Assembly (NCBI GenBank): GCA_014649355.1
Contig: BMSW01000007.1
Location: 186,001-250,000 of the forward strand
Direction of reading: 5' to 3'
Source of the DNA: Streptomyces althioticus
GTDB lineage: Bacteria > Actinomycetota > Actinomycetes > Streptomycetales > Streptomycetaceae
Length of the DNA: 64,000 nucleotides
Below the pieces are notes generated by a model. The model had not been told where the DNA came from and ran no database searches. It worked only from the letters and a program-made list of their open reading frames with translations. Positions within the stretch are counted from its first letter, which is position 1; each line of letters begins with the position of its first letter. Of the stretch, positions 14,772-22,904 are shown piece by piece. Made by a program: the position numbers and the translations under genes.

Positions 14772-15737
14772 TCAGGCAGCCTTCCGCCCGTCGCGCAGGC
14801 GGCCGAGCAGCCTGCTCCGGGTGCTGTCGAGGGTGGCCAGGGTCTCCTCCAGCGCGCCCTGCGGCATCCGCAGCAGCGCCTCCCGCGCCTCCTGCCGCAG
14901 CCGCCGCGCCGCCGACGGCTCGTACGCGTCCGCCTTGCCCAGATGGAAGGCGATCATGGCGCAGTAGGTGCGGACGGCCTTCGGCAGGAAGCGGTCGCAC
15001 TCCGGGTCGGCCCGCACGTCCCGCAGCAGCAGGTCGTAGGCCGGGATGAAGTCGAGCTGGCGGGAGTCCTTGATCTGGGTGAGGGAGGTCGCGACGCCCC
15101 GCCGGTAGAACACCCCGTGCAGCCCGAGGGAGGCGTAGCTGCGCGCCGTGAGGTGCAGCCGCCAGATCCACAGCCGGTCCTCGGCGGTGCGCAGTTCGGT
15201 GACGAAGCGCATCCCGCCGTCGTCGAAGAGGTGCCGGCGGTAGACGCCCGCCCAGACGAACGGGTAGTCGACCATGGTCTCCGTGTCGGCGGGCGTGATC
15301 CCGTCACGCGGGTCCATCACCGCGTCGCGCACCGGGGCGGGGGGGCGCCTGACCACCCGTTCCGTGCCGGTGACCTGCACATGGTCGGTGCGGGCGAAGT
15401 CGCAGCCCAGCTCGTCCATCGCCCGCACCAGCGCGGCGAGGTGACCGGGCCCGTACCAGTCGTCGCCGTCGAGGAACGCCAGGTACTCCCCGTCCGCCGC
15501 GTCGATGCCGGAGTTCCGCGCCTGCGCGATGCCCTGGTTGGTGTCGTGCCGGATCACCCGCGCGCCCGGCAGCTTCTCCGCCCACCGGTCGATCACCCAG
15601 GGCGTGGCGTCCGTGGAGCAGTCGTCGACGATCAGGAACTCGACGTCCGGGTGCGCGTTGGCGGCGAGACCGCGCAGGGTGCTCTCCGCGAACGCCTCCA
15701 CGTTGTGCATCGGGACGACGACGGACAGCTTGGGCAC
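14772..15737 (-). CDS. family 2 glycosyltransferase, copy 1 (teichulosonic acid cluster)
   Basis: A 321-residue GT-A transferase starting at GTG 15737 with GAAAGAGG five bases upstream (product MPKLSVVVPMHN). The GT2 fold is clear: VEFLIVDDCSTDATP, then the metal-binding DxD-like AFLDGDDWYGPGHL, then the acceptor-side TAEDRLWIWRLH. The C-terminal helical part (RTYCAMIAFHLGKADAYEP) is shared with the GT2 at 18596-19585. Both are followed immediately by a polysialyltransferase-like gene, so the pair is a duplicated module. It probably adds a side or linker sugar to the poly-Kdn wall polymer, or primes it. Donor unknown; cytoplasmic, likely membrane-associated. Confidence 0.85.
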   Translation of the reverse strand: MPKLSVVVPMHNVEAFAESTLRGLAANAHPDVEFLIVDDCSTDATPWVIDRWAEKLPGARVIRHDTNQGIAQARNSGIDAADGEYLAFLDGDDWYGPGHLAALVRAMDELGCDFARTDHVQVTGTERVVRRPPAPVRDAVMDPRDGITPADTETMVDYPFVWAGVYRRHLFDDGGMRFVTELRTAEDRLWIWRLHLTARSYASLGLHGVFYRRGVATSLTQIKDSRQLDFIPAYDLLLRDVRADPECDRFLPKAVRTYCAMIAFHLGKADAYEPSAARRLRQEAREALLRMPQGALEETLATLDSTRSRLLGRLRDGRKAA

Positions 15738-16041
15738 CTGAACCTCTTTCTCGGGCGACGGGCTACGGACCACGGCTACGGCTATGAACGACGGGCCGCG
15801 AACGACGGGCTGCGGGCGAATGTGCCCCGGCCGGGCGGTCCACCGGTGGCGCCCGGGTGGACACGGGGTGAACAGTCCCCGGCCAACGGCGAACCCGCCG
15901 CCGGGCGTTCGTACTCAGACGGCGCCCCACCGGGCCGGGCGCGGATACCCAGCCGCTTCTGAGTGCGTTCGCCCTGCCGGACCGGCTCCGCCCCCGGAAC
16001 CGTGGTGACCGGCGGGACGGTCGACGGAGGGGGCGGGGCGC
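15738..16041. other. 304-bp divergent intergenic region in the glycopolymer cluster
   Basis: This lies between the GT2 (minus) and the RCC1 lipoprotein (plus). No gene is supported. It contains small direct repeats (CACGGCTACGGCTATGAACG; GAACGACGGGC twice near 15787-15815) and should carry two promoters, which I cannot place with confidence. Confidence 0.5.
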
Positions 16042-17220
16042 ATGACGGCCAGGACGTGGCTGCGGATGCTGGCGGCCGGAGTGGCACTGCTCGGTCTGAC
16101 CGGGTGCGGCGCGGCGGACAGGGCGGTGCTGGGCGCGCCCCCGTGCCCCGACGGGCCCGCCGCCCGCCCCGAGCCGCGGCCCGCCCGGCCGGGCGCCGTC
16201 TGGGCCTGGGCCCCGATGGACGGCGCCCCCGAGGGAACGGAGGCGCCGGCACCGGTGCCGGGCCTGACCGACGTCGTGTCCGTCGCGGACGGCCGCTTCA
16301 CCACCGCCGCGGTCCGCGCCGACGGCACCGTCTGGACCTACGGCACCGACATCAAGGGCTCCCTCGGCCAGGGCGCCGCGGAACGCCGATACGCCGCCGT
16401 CCCCCGGCAGGTCCCCGGCGTGGACGACGTCCGAGCGGTGTACGCCGTCGGCCCCACGTTCTTCGTCGTACGGCGCGACGGCACCGTGTGGGCCTGGGGC
16501 GACGACCGCTTCCTCGTCGACGCGGGGAAGCGCGACGGACACGCGGGGGTGACCCGGCCGCGGGCCGTGCCCGGGGTGAAGGACGTCGTCTCGGTGGCGC
16601 CGGGCCCCCTCAACGCCTTCACCCTGCGCTCCGACGGCCGGGTGCAGGGCTGGGGCGTCAACCTCACGCAGGTCCTCGGCGAGTCGAACGGCACCCGGCT
16701 GACCACGATCAACGGGGTCCGCGGGGTCGTCGACGTGGCTCCGGCGGGCGGCGCGGTGGTCGCCGCCCGCGCGGACGGGCTGGTCTGCGCATGGGGGAAC
16801 AACGCACACGGCCTCCTGGGCGTCGAGCCGCGCGGCGGCCAGACCGGCCGCCCGGTCCACGTCACCGGGCTGACCGGCGTCATCCAGGTCGCGGGCGGCC
16901 ACGACACCGCCTACGCCCTGGACCGCGACGGGGTGGTGCACGCCTGGGGCCGGGGCGCCGGGGGAGCGCTGGGCGACGGCGACACCTCGGACCACAGCTC
17001 CGCCACCCCGGTGCGCGTGACGGGCCTGCCCCCGATACACGGGATCACCGCGTACGGGCTCGCGGGCCTGGCCGTCGACGTGCGCGGCGGGCTGTGGGCG
17101 TGGGGCTCGGGCCTCGCCCTCGACGGCGGCCCCGCCGCCCGCCCGGTGCGCGTCCGTCTCCCCGCGCCGGCCCTGGACGTCTCGGGCCGCCACGTGATCC
17201 TGGCGGACGCCGGTGCCTGA
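16042..17220 (+). CDS. RCC1-repeat lipoprotein
   Basis: A 392-residue exported lipoprotein: signal peptide with lipobox LTGC (Cys about 22), a Pro-rich linker, then about seven RCC1 (alpha-tubulin-suppressor-like) blades. Each blade carries the pattern DG-x-V-x-x-WG: DGTVWTYGTD, DGTVWAWGDD, DGRVQGWGVN, DGLVCAWGNN, DGVVHAWGRG and GGLWAWGSG. These blades should close into a single beta-propeller on the outside of the cell. RCC1-like lipoproteins have no fixed function; propellers usually bind proteins or glycans. Its place inside the wall-glycopolymer cluster, between two divergent GT operons, suggests a role in handling or anchoring that polymer, but that is an inference from position only. 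Confidence 0.85.
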   Translation: MTARTWLRMLAAGVALLGLTGCGAADRAVLGAPPCPDGPAARPEPRPARPGAVWAWAPMDGAPEGTEAPAPVPGLTDVVSVADGRFTTAAVRADGTVWTYGTDIKGSLGQGAAERRYAAVPRQVPGVDDVRAVYAVGPTFFVVRRDGTVWAWGDDRFLVDAGKRDGHAGVTRPRAVPGVKDVVSVAPGPLNAFTLRSDGRVQGWGVNLTQVLGESNGTRLTTINGVRGVVDVAPAGGAVVAARADGLVCAWGNNAHGLLGVEPRGGQTGRPVHVTGLTGVIQVAGGHDTAYALDRDGVVHAWGRGAGGALGDGDTSDHSSATPVRVTGLPPIHGITAYGLAGLAVDVRGGLWAWGSGLALDGGPAARPVRVRLPAPALDVSGRHVILADAGA

Positions 17221-17228
17221 CCGGGCTC

Positions 17229-17345
17229 AGCCCTTCACGGTCCTCAGCCCCCACGGCCCTCAGCCCCTCTCAGCTCTCAGCCCCACGGCCCTCAGCCCCC
17301 CCCACGACTCTCAGCCCCTCACGGCCCTCAGCCCCTCACGGCCCT
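17229..17345. repeat. short tandem repeat (CTCAGCCCCTCACGGCC-type)
   Basis: About seven imperfect copies of a CTCAGCCCC(x)CACGGCC unit fill the gap between the convergent RCC1 and polysialyltransferase-like genes. They run through the latter's stop codon into its last codons, so a change in copy number could alter the protein's C-terminus. Confidence 0.75.
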
Positions 17346-18599
17346 CCGCACCACCCGGGCCGCCCGCCGCGCGGCCCGGTTCCGCGCCAGGGACACCAAC
17401 TGCCGTGGGACACCCCCGGGCAGCCCCAGCGCGGTGAGCCGTCGGCGCGGGAACCACCGCCGGTCCCACGCCCCCGCCGCGAGATACCGCTCGGCGTCCG
17501 TCCGCAGCGCGGGACGCACCTGCGGCCGCATGGTGAACGCGAGGGCGCTCAGCAGACCCCGCAGGTCCACGCCCACGGCCGTGTCACGCACCGCCTCCGC
17601 CAGCACCAGGGCGGCGCGCCGGGGGTGGTGATACGGCGTCAGCCCCTCCAACAGCCGCCCGGTGCCGACGCGTGCGACCGGCAGGCCGTACAGGGCGGAC
17701 GCCGTGAACACGGCCGCCGACGCGCAGCCGACGACCAGCGCCGGGCGGGCCCCCTCGTACAGCGCCTCCACGGGGACGGGCGTGTCCAGGACGGTGAGGT
17801 CCACGCCCAGGCGTTCGGCCTCGGCGCGCACCGCGCCCGCGTGCCGTGACGGGGAGGCGGGGTGTGGCGCGAACACCACGCGGTCGTGGCCGCGTCCGAC
17901 GGCCGTCCGCACCATCTCCGCGTGCAGCGCGTCCTCCTCGCCCGCCGTGTCCGACGGCCGCTCCCCGACGACCAGCGCCGCCCCCTCCGGCACCCCCGTC
18001 ACCGCCGAGGCGACCTCCCCCGTCACCGCGCGGAAGACCTCCGCCGGAATCACCCTCGCGGGCGTACCGAACTCGGCGAGCAGCGCTGGTGTCAGACCCG
18101 GTATCAGCTCCAGGTGCAGCACCTGCCGCACCCGCGTGCCGATCAGCGGGTCCAGCTTGCCGCGCGTGGGTCCGTAGTCCGCCGGTCCGCCCGCGCACAC
18201 GTGCAGGGGCGCGCCCGTGAACACTCGGGCCACCGCCTGCGCCGGCGGGGTGTCCGGGGTGCCGAGGACCAGCTCCACCCGCTCGTCCCCGAGCCCCCAC
18301 AACCGCCGCAGGTGCCGTTCCAGGAGGGGCACGTCCTCCGTGCGGGGCGTCCAGGCCGCAGGGTGGAAGGGCCGTATCGCCTCGTTCCAGGACAGGACCG
18401 CGTCGAAGCGGGCCCGCAGTCGCGCGAAGCCCGGCACCTCGTCCCAGGGCGGGGCCGCCTCGGGGACCGGCGCGTCGTCGCACACCAGCAGCACCCGCCG
18501 CCCCGCCTCCGACAGCAGCCCCGCCTCGGCCGCCGCGGCCATCAGCACCACCGCCGACGGTCCGCTCGCGCAGAACACCTGCGTACCGACCGCCCTCAC
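17328..18599 (-). CDS. polysialyltransferase-like glycosyltransferase, copy 2
   Basis: A 423-residue paralogue of the protein at 13407-14768. Shared landmarks are FDAVLSWNEAIRPFHPAAW, GGPADYGPTRGKLDPLIGTR, HLELIPGLTPALLAEFG and the HP motif FAPHPASP. The motif that reads FSTAM in copy 1 reads ASAAV here, so the conserved Thr is missing, and this copy may differ in donor use or be non-catalytic. The C-terminus is again Arg-rich. GTG 18599 overlaps the TGA of the upstream GT2 by four bases (GTGA), so translation is coupled. Likely membrane-associated and part of wall polymer assembly. Longer upstream frames would only read through the GT2 gene out of frame. Confidence 0.78.
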   Translation of the reverse strand: MRAVGTQVFCASGPSAVVLMAAAAEAGLLSEAGRRVLLVCDDAPVPEAAPPWDEVPGFARLRARFDAVLSWNEAIRPFHPAAWTPRTEDVPLLERHLRRLWGLGDERVELVLGTPDTPPAQAVARVFTGAPLHVCAGGPADYGPTRGKLDPLIGTRVRQVLHLELIPGLTPALLAEFGTPARVIPAEVFRAVTGEVASAVTGVPEGAALVVGERPSDTAGEEDALHAEMVRTAVGRGHDRVVFAPHPASPSRHAGAVRAEAERLGVDLTVLDTPVPVEALYEGARPALVVGCASAAVFTASALYGLPVARVGTGRLLEGLTPYHHPRRAALVLAEAVRDTAVGVDLRGLLSALAFTMRPQVRPALRTDAERYLAAGAWDRRWFPRRRLTALGLPGGVPRQLVSLARNRAARRAARVVRRAVRG

Positions 18600-19585
18600 G
18601 CGGCCCCCCTCCCCGCGCGCAGGGGCGTCCTGCGCAGCCGTCGCAGCCGCGCCGCCCGCCCCGCGTCCATCGCGTCCAGCACCTCGTCCAGCACGTCCCG
18701 CGGCAGCCGCCGCAGCGCGTCCGCGCACAGCGCCCGCAGCCGCGCGGCCACCGCCGGCTCGAACTTGTCCCGCTCGGCCAGGTGACGGTCGATCACCGCG
18801 CAGTACGTGCGCACCGCCTTCGGCAGCAGCCGGTCCGCGTCCCGGTCCGCCGCCGTCTCCGCCACCACCCGGTCGAAGGCGGGCACGAAGTCCAGCTGCC
18901 GCTCGTCGCCGACACGGGTGAGGGAGGAGGCGACGCCCTTCCGGTAGAACACGCCCAGCAGACCCACCACGGCGAACGACTCCGCTTCCCGGTGCAGCCG
19001 CCAGATCCACGGCCGGTCCTCCGCGGTGCGCAGCCCGTCCGGGAAGCGCAGCAGCCCCCGCTCCAGCAGTCGCCGGTGGTAGATCCCGGCCCACGCCTGC
19101 GGGTGGTCCACGGCGGTCGTCCGGTCGGCGGGCAGGATCGCCTCTCGCGGGTCCAGCACCTCGTCCCGCAGCCCCACCGGCACCCGGCGCACGGTCCGGG
19201 CGCGCCCGGTGACCCGGACGTGGTCCGTGCGCAGGAAATCGCAGCCCAGCCCCTCCGCCGCCGCCACCAGCCGGGGCAGATACCCGGGGGCGTACCAGTC
19301 GTCACCGTCCAGGAAGGTCAGGTACTCGCCCTCCGCCACGTCCAGCCCGGCGTTGCGCGCGGTGGCGATCCCGCCGGGGCGCTCCCGGCGGACGACGCGC
19401 ACCCGTGCGAGCCGGGACAGTTCCTCGGCGCCCCGCTCCACCAGGTCCGGGGTGTCGTCCTGCGAACCGTCGTCGACCAGAACGAACTCGAAATCCGGGC
19501 GGGCGTTCGCGCGCAGACTTCTCAGCGCGTCCGGCGCGTACGGCCGGACGTCACGGAAAGGGACGATCACGGAAAGCTTCGGCAC
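18596..19585 (-). CDS. family 2 glycosyltransferase, copy 2
   Basis: A 329-residue GT2 enzyme starting at GTG 19585 (MPKLSVIVPFRDVRPYAP). Typical sites are FEFVLVDDGSQDDTP, TFLDGDDWYAPGYLP (the DxD-like metal site) and TAEDRPWIWRLHRE. It is clearly paralogous to the GT2 at 14772-15737 along its whole length, including RTYCAVIDRHLAERDKFEP. No good Shine-Dalgarno is seen before the start, so initiation may be from a short leader. It heads an operon with the second polysialyltransferase-like gene. The 198-bp gap to the divergent gene at 19784 holds AT-richer DNA (near TTGTTAACTTTTCGTTGAG) that probably contains the promoters. Confidence 0.85.
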   Translation of the reverse strand: MPKLSVIVPFRDVRPYAPDALRSLRANARPDFEFVLVDDGSQDDTPDLVERGAEELSRLARVRVVRRERPGGIATARNAGLDVAEGEYLTFLDGDDWYAPGYLPRLVAAAEGLGCDFLRTDHVRVTGRARTVRRVPVGLRDEVLDPREAILPADRTTAVDHPQAWAGIYHRRLLERGLLRFPDGLRTAEDRPWIWRLHREAESFAVVGLLGVFYRKGVASSLTRVGDERQLDFVPAFDRVVAETAADRDADRLLPKAVRTYCAVIDRHLAERDKFEPAVAARLRALCADALRRLPRDVLDEVLDAMDAGRAARLRRLRRTPLRAGRGAA

Positions 19586-19783
19586 GCGGAAAACACTAGA
19601 AGGCCGCCCGGCGCGCTTTCTTTCCGTCGGCCGTACGGACGGTGAACTCGATGTGTCGGTCCGGTGGACCGCTTCTTCCTCCGGACTTTTCCCAGGCCGG
19701 TTCGGTTCTCGGTGGGGTGTTGTTAACTTTTCGTTGAGGCGCGGTTGGGCAGTTCGCGGAATTCGATTCCTAGCGTCCCGGGT

Positions 19784-21091
19784 GTGCCAGCAAGTGCAAA
19801 CAAGCCCCTCAGGGTGGCGGTCCTCGCGGATTCCGACACCCGCTGGAAATGGGGCACGCTCACCGCGAAACGCATCGCGCCGCGTGACATCCGCCTGGAC
19901 GGATTCCTGCTGCGGGGCCGCGCCACGCCCACCGCCCGCCAGCTCGGCGAGGTCGGGGTCCGCGCGGACTCCTTGCGGGAGGTCACCGCGGCCGAGTTCC
20001 TGCGCGCCATGGACGAGGAGCCCTGTGACGTCCTCGTGCTCGCGCTGGTCGGCGGAGGGGTGCAGGCGATGCTGCACGGGCTGCGCCGCGTCTGGCAGGA
20101 CAGGCCCCGCCGGCCGGTCGTCGTCACCGGCTACGTCGGCGTCGTCTACGAGAAGCTCACCGACGGCCTGCTGCTGCGCCACGGCGCCGACCTGGTGCTG
20201 GCCAACTCCCGCCAGGACGCGGAGCGTTTCCGCGCCGTGTACGAGGGCGTCGGCGCCGGCGCGGACGCGGTCACCGAGGTCGCGCTGCCGTTCCTCGGGG
20301 GAGCGCCCCACACCGGCGGCCACGCGCCGTACACGGTGGTGTTCGCCGCCCAGCCGTCCGTGCCGGACACCCGCGCGGACCGCACGTACCTGCTGAACCG
20401 GCTGGTGGAGCACGCCCGCCGGCACCCCGAGCGGGAGGTGCTGCTGAAGCTGCGCTCCCGGCCCGGCGAACACACCACGCACATCGAGGAACTGCCCTAC
20501 CAGAAGCTGGCCCGCGGCCTCGGCCTGCCCGCCAACCTGCGCCTGGTGCACGGGCACATGGGCGAGGTCCTGGACCGCACCGACCTGCTCGTCACCGTCA
20601 GTTCGACGGCCGCCCTGGAGGCCCTGCACCGGCGCATCCCCACCGCGGTGCTCACCGACCTCGGCATCCGCGAGGCGCTCGGCAACCACCACTTCGTCGG
20701 CTCCGGGTGCCTCGCCTCCTGGGACCAGCTCGACGCCGGACACCTCCCGGCGCCCGACGAGAAGTGGCTGGCCCGGCAGGGCGTCACCGCGGACGGCACG
20801 TACGAGACGGCCTTCGACACCGCGCGCGCCCGCATCGCCGCACTGCTCGACGAACCCGGCGGACTCCCGCCGCTCACCCCGTACTACACGCCCGTCACCG
20901 CGCCCGGCTATCTGCCCGGCGTCCTCGCCCGTCACCACCTCGGCCCCGACGGGACGCCGCTGCCCGGCGCGCCCGCCGCGGACCGGCAGCCGGGCCCGGT
21001 CCGGCGGATCGTGCGCCGCACCGCACGCGGCGCCTACCGCCACGGCGTGCAGCGCGTGGCCCCCGCGATCCGCCGCATGGGCGAGCTGTGA
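19784..21091 (+). CDS. predicted glycosyltransferase (DUF6716-like), teichulosonic acid cluster
   Basis: A 435-residue protein starting at GTG 19784 (MPASANKPLRVAVLADSDTR). It appears to be a GT-B type protein: LRVAVLADSDTRWKWG in the N-terminal domain, GYVGVVYEKLTDGLLLRHGAD in the middle, LLKLRSRPGEHTTHIEELPY, and VTVSSTAALEALHRRIPTAV near the C-terminal donor site, comparable to the S/T motif of bacterial sialyltransferases. I associate it with the actinobacterial DUF6716 putative glycosyltransferases. It is the first gene of a plus-strand operon running into the CMP-nonulosonate synthetase 32 bp downstream. A role as CMP-Kdn-dependent transferase in the wall polymer is likely but unproved. 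Confidence 0.72.
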   Translation: MPASANKPLRVAVLADSDTRWKWGTLTAKRIAPRDIRLDGFLLRGRATPTARQLGEVGVRADSLREVTAAEFLRAMDEEPCDVLVLALVGGGVQAMLHGLRRVWQDRPRRPVVVTGYVGVVYEKLTDGLLLRHGADLVLANSRQDAERFRAVYEGVGAGADAVTEVALPFLGGAPHTGGHAPYTVVFAAQPSVPDTRADRTYLLNRLVEHARRHPEREVLLKLRSRPGEHTTHIEELPYQKLARGLGLPANLRLVHGHMGEVLDRTDLLVTVSSTAALEALHRRIPTAVLTDLGIREALGNHHFVGSGCLASWDQLDAGHLPAPDEKWLARQGVTADGTYETAFDTARARIAALLDEPGGLPPLTPYYTPVTAPGYLPGVLARHHLGPDGTPLPGAPAADRQPGPVRRIVRRTARGAYRHGVQRVAPAIRRMGEL

Positions 21092-21123
21092 CCGCCCCGC
21101 CCCCCGTCCCAGGAGCTGACCCC

Positions 21124-22890
21124 ATGTCCGACTCAACGCCCGCCGTCCGCCGGGTGCTCGCCGTGATCCCCGCACGCGGCGGCTCCAAGGGCGTCCCCGC
21201 GAAGAACCTCGCCCCCGTCGGCGGCGTGCCCCTGGTGGCCCGCGCCGTACGGGAGTGCCGCGCCGCCCGGCACGTCACGGACGTGGTCGTCTCCACCGAC
21301 GACGCGGACATCGCCGAGACCGCGCGGCAGGCGGGCGCCGAGGTCGTGCTGCGGCCCACCGACCTCGCCGGGGACACCGCCACCTCCGAGGCGGCCGTGC
21401 TGCACGCCCTGGACGCCCACGAGGCACTGCACGGCGCCCGCGTGGACGTCGTCCTGCTCGTCCAGTGCACCAGCCCCTTCCTCACCCGCGAGGACGTCGA
21501 CGGGGTGGCCGCCGCGGTCGCCCACGGCGACGCCGACACGGCGGTGACGGTCGCCCCGTTCCACGGCTTCGTCTGGCGCGAGACCGGAGCCGGGACGGCC
21601 GGCGCGACGGCCAGTGGACCGGCCGGGCCGGCCGGGACCGGCACTGCGGCCGCCGAGACCGCCGTGGTCACGGCTGAGTCCGCCGCCGGGAGCGCGGGGG
21701 GTGGAGCCCTGGCCGCCGGGCGAGCCGCGGGGCCGGCCGTGACCGCCGCGGTCACGGCTGAGTCCGCCGCCGGGCCGGCCGATACGACTTCCGGGCCGGC
21801 CGCGATCGCCGTGGGCACGGCCGGAACCGCCGCCGGGACCGCAGGGGGTGGAGCCCGGGCCGCCGGGCGAGCCGCGGGGCCGGCCGTGACCGCCGCGGTC
21901 ACGGCTGAGTCCGCCGCCGGGCCGGCCGATACGACTTCCGGGCCGGCCGCGATCGCCGTGGGCACGGCCGGGACCGACGCCGGAACCGCGGGGGGAGGAG
22001 CCCGGGCCGCCGGGCGAGCCGCGGGGCCGGCCGAGACGGCCGTGGTCACGGCCGAGTCCGCCGCCGGGCCGGCCGGGACAGTTTCCGGGCCGGCCGAGTC
22101 CGCCGCCGCGACGGGCGCGCGGACCACCGGAGAAGGAGCCGCGGCGGTCCGCGGAGGCCACGGCGTCAACCACGACAAGTCCTTCCGCCCCCGCCGTCAG
22201 GACCGCCCCCAGGACTTCCTGGAGACCGGCGCCGCCTACGCCATGGACGCCGCCGGGCTGCGCGCGCACGGCCACCGCTTCTTCGGCCGCACCGCCCTCG
22301 TGCGCACCGACCCCGCGCGCGTCCTGGAGGTCGACGATCCGCACGACCTCGCCCGGGCCCGCGCCCTCGCGCCGCTCCTCGACGCCGGGCGCACCGGCCT
22401 GCCCACCGCCGACGACATCGACGCGGTGGTTCTCGACTTCGACGGCACCCAGACCGACGACCGGGTGCTGATCGACGCGGACGGACGGGAGTTCGTCTCC
22501 GTGCACCGCGGCGACGGCCTCGGCGTCGCCGCGCTGCGCCGCGGCGGCCTGAAGCTGCTGATCCTGTCCACCGAGCAGAACCCGGTCGTCGCCGCCCGCG
22601 CACGCAAACTCCGGATCCCCGTGCTGCACGGCGTCGACCGCAAGGACCTCGCCCTCAAGCAGTGGTGCGAGGAACAGGGCATCGCGCCCGAACGCGTGCT
22701 CTACGTCGGCAACGACGTCAACGACCTCCCGTGCTTCGCCCTCGTCGGCTGGCCCGTGGCGGTCGCCAGTGCCCACGACGCCGTACGCGGCGCCGCCCGC
22801 GCGGTCACCACCGTCCCCGGCGGTGCCGGCGCGGTCCGAGAGATCGCCGGCTGGATCCTCGGTCCCTCTCTCGATTCCCTCCCCCAGTAA
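21124..22890 (+). CDS. CMP-nonulosonate (Kdn/sialate) synthetase fused to a HAD phosphatase, with repeat insertion
   Basis: A 588-residue fusion. Residues 1-155 are the start of a NeuA-type cytidylyltransferase (VLAVIPARGGSKGVPAKNLA, VVSTDDADIA, QCTSPFLTREDVD). Residues 347-440 are its remainder (GVNHDKSFRPRRQDRPQDFL, ETGAAYAMDA, VDDPHDLARA). Residues 446-588 form a KdsC-like HAD phosphatase (VVLDFDGTQTDDRV, LILSTEQNP, YVGNDVNDLPCF). The enzyme should dephosphorylate Kdn-9-phosphate and activate Kdn with CTP. An Ala/Gly/Thr-rich insertion at about 156-346 splits the synthetase domain and contains a 49-residue repeat. ATG 21124 follows AGGAG. It sits 14 bp before the neuB-like gene. Confidence 0.85.
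   Translation: MSDSTPAVRRVLAVIPARGGSKGVPAKNLAPVGGVPLVARAVRECRAARHVTDVVVSTDDADIAETARQAGAEVVLRPTDLAGDTATSEAAVLHALDAHEALHGARVDVVLLVQCTSPFLTREDVDGVAAAVAHGDADTAVTVAPFHGFVWRETGAGTAGATASGPAGPAGTGTAAAETAVVTAESAAGSAGGGALAAGRAAGPAVTAAVTAESAAGPADTTSGPAAIAVGTAGTAAGTAGGGARAAGRAAGPAVTAAVTAESAAGPADTTSGPAAIAVGTAGTDAGTAGGGARAAGRAAGPAETAVVTAESAAGPAGTVSGPAESAAATGARTTGEGAAAVRGGHGVNHDKSFRPRRQDRPQDFLETGAAYAMDAAGLRAHGHRFFGRTALVRTDPARVLEVDDPHDLARARALAPLLDAGRTGLPTADDIDAVVLDFDGTQTDDRVLIDADGREFVSVHRGDGLGVAALRRGGLKLLILSTEQNPVVAARARKLRIPVLHGVDRKDLALKQWCEEQGIAPERVLYVGNDVNDLPCFALVGWPVAVASAHDAVRGAARAVTTVPGGAGAVREIAGWILGPSLDSLPQ
21600..22161 (+). repeat. 147-bp tandem repeat array inside the CMP-nonulosonate synthetase gene
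   Basis: Two nearly identical 147-bp (49-codon) units lie at 21721-21867 and 21868-22014. A partial unit lies before them (from about 21661) and another after them (to about 22110). The units differ by very few bases; at protein level I see one change (Ala to Asp). The frame stays open throughout. The array is rich in GGGCCGGCC and encodes Ala/Gly/Thr/Val only with few charges. Confidence 0.9.
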
Positions 22891-22904
22891 GGAAACCCCT
22901 GGTC

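Noticed and set aside
21133..22776. Minus-strand open frame with Gly/Arg/Pro repeats opposite the synthetase gene
   Set aside because: It is the mirror of the 147-bp repeat array; the plus frame carries the NeuA and HAD motifs on both sides.
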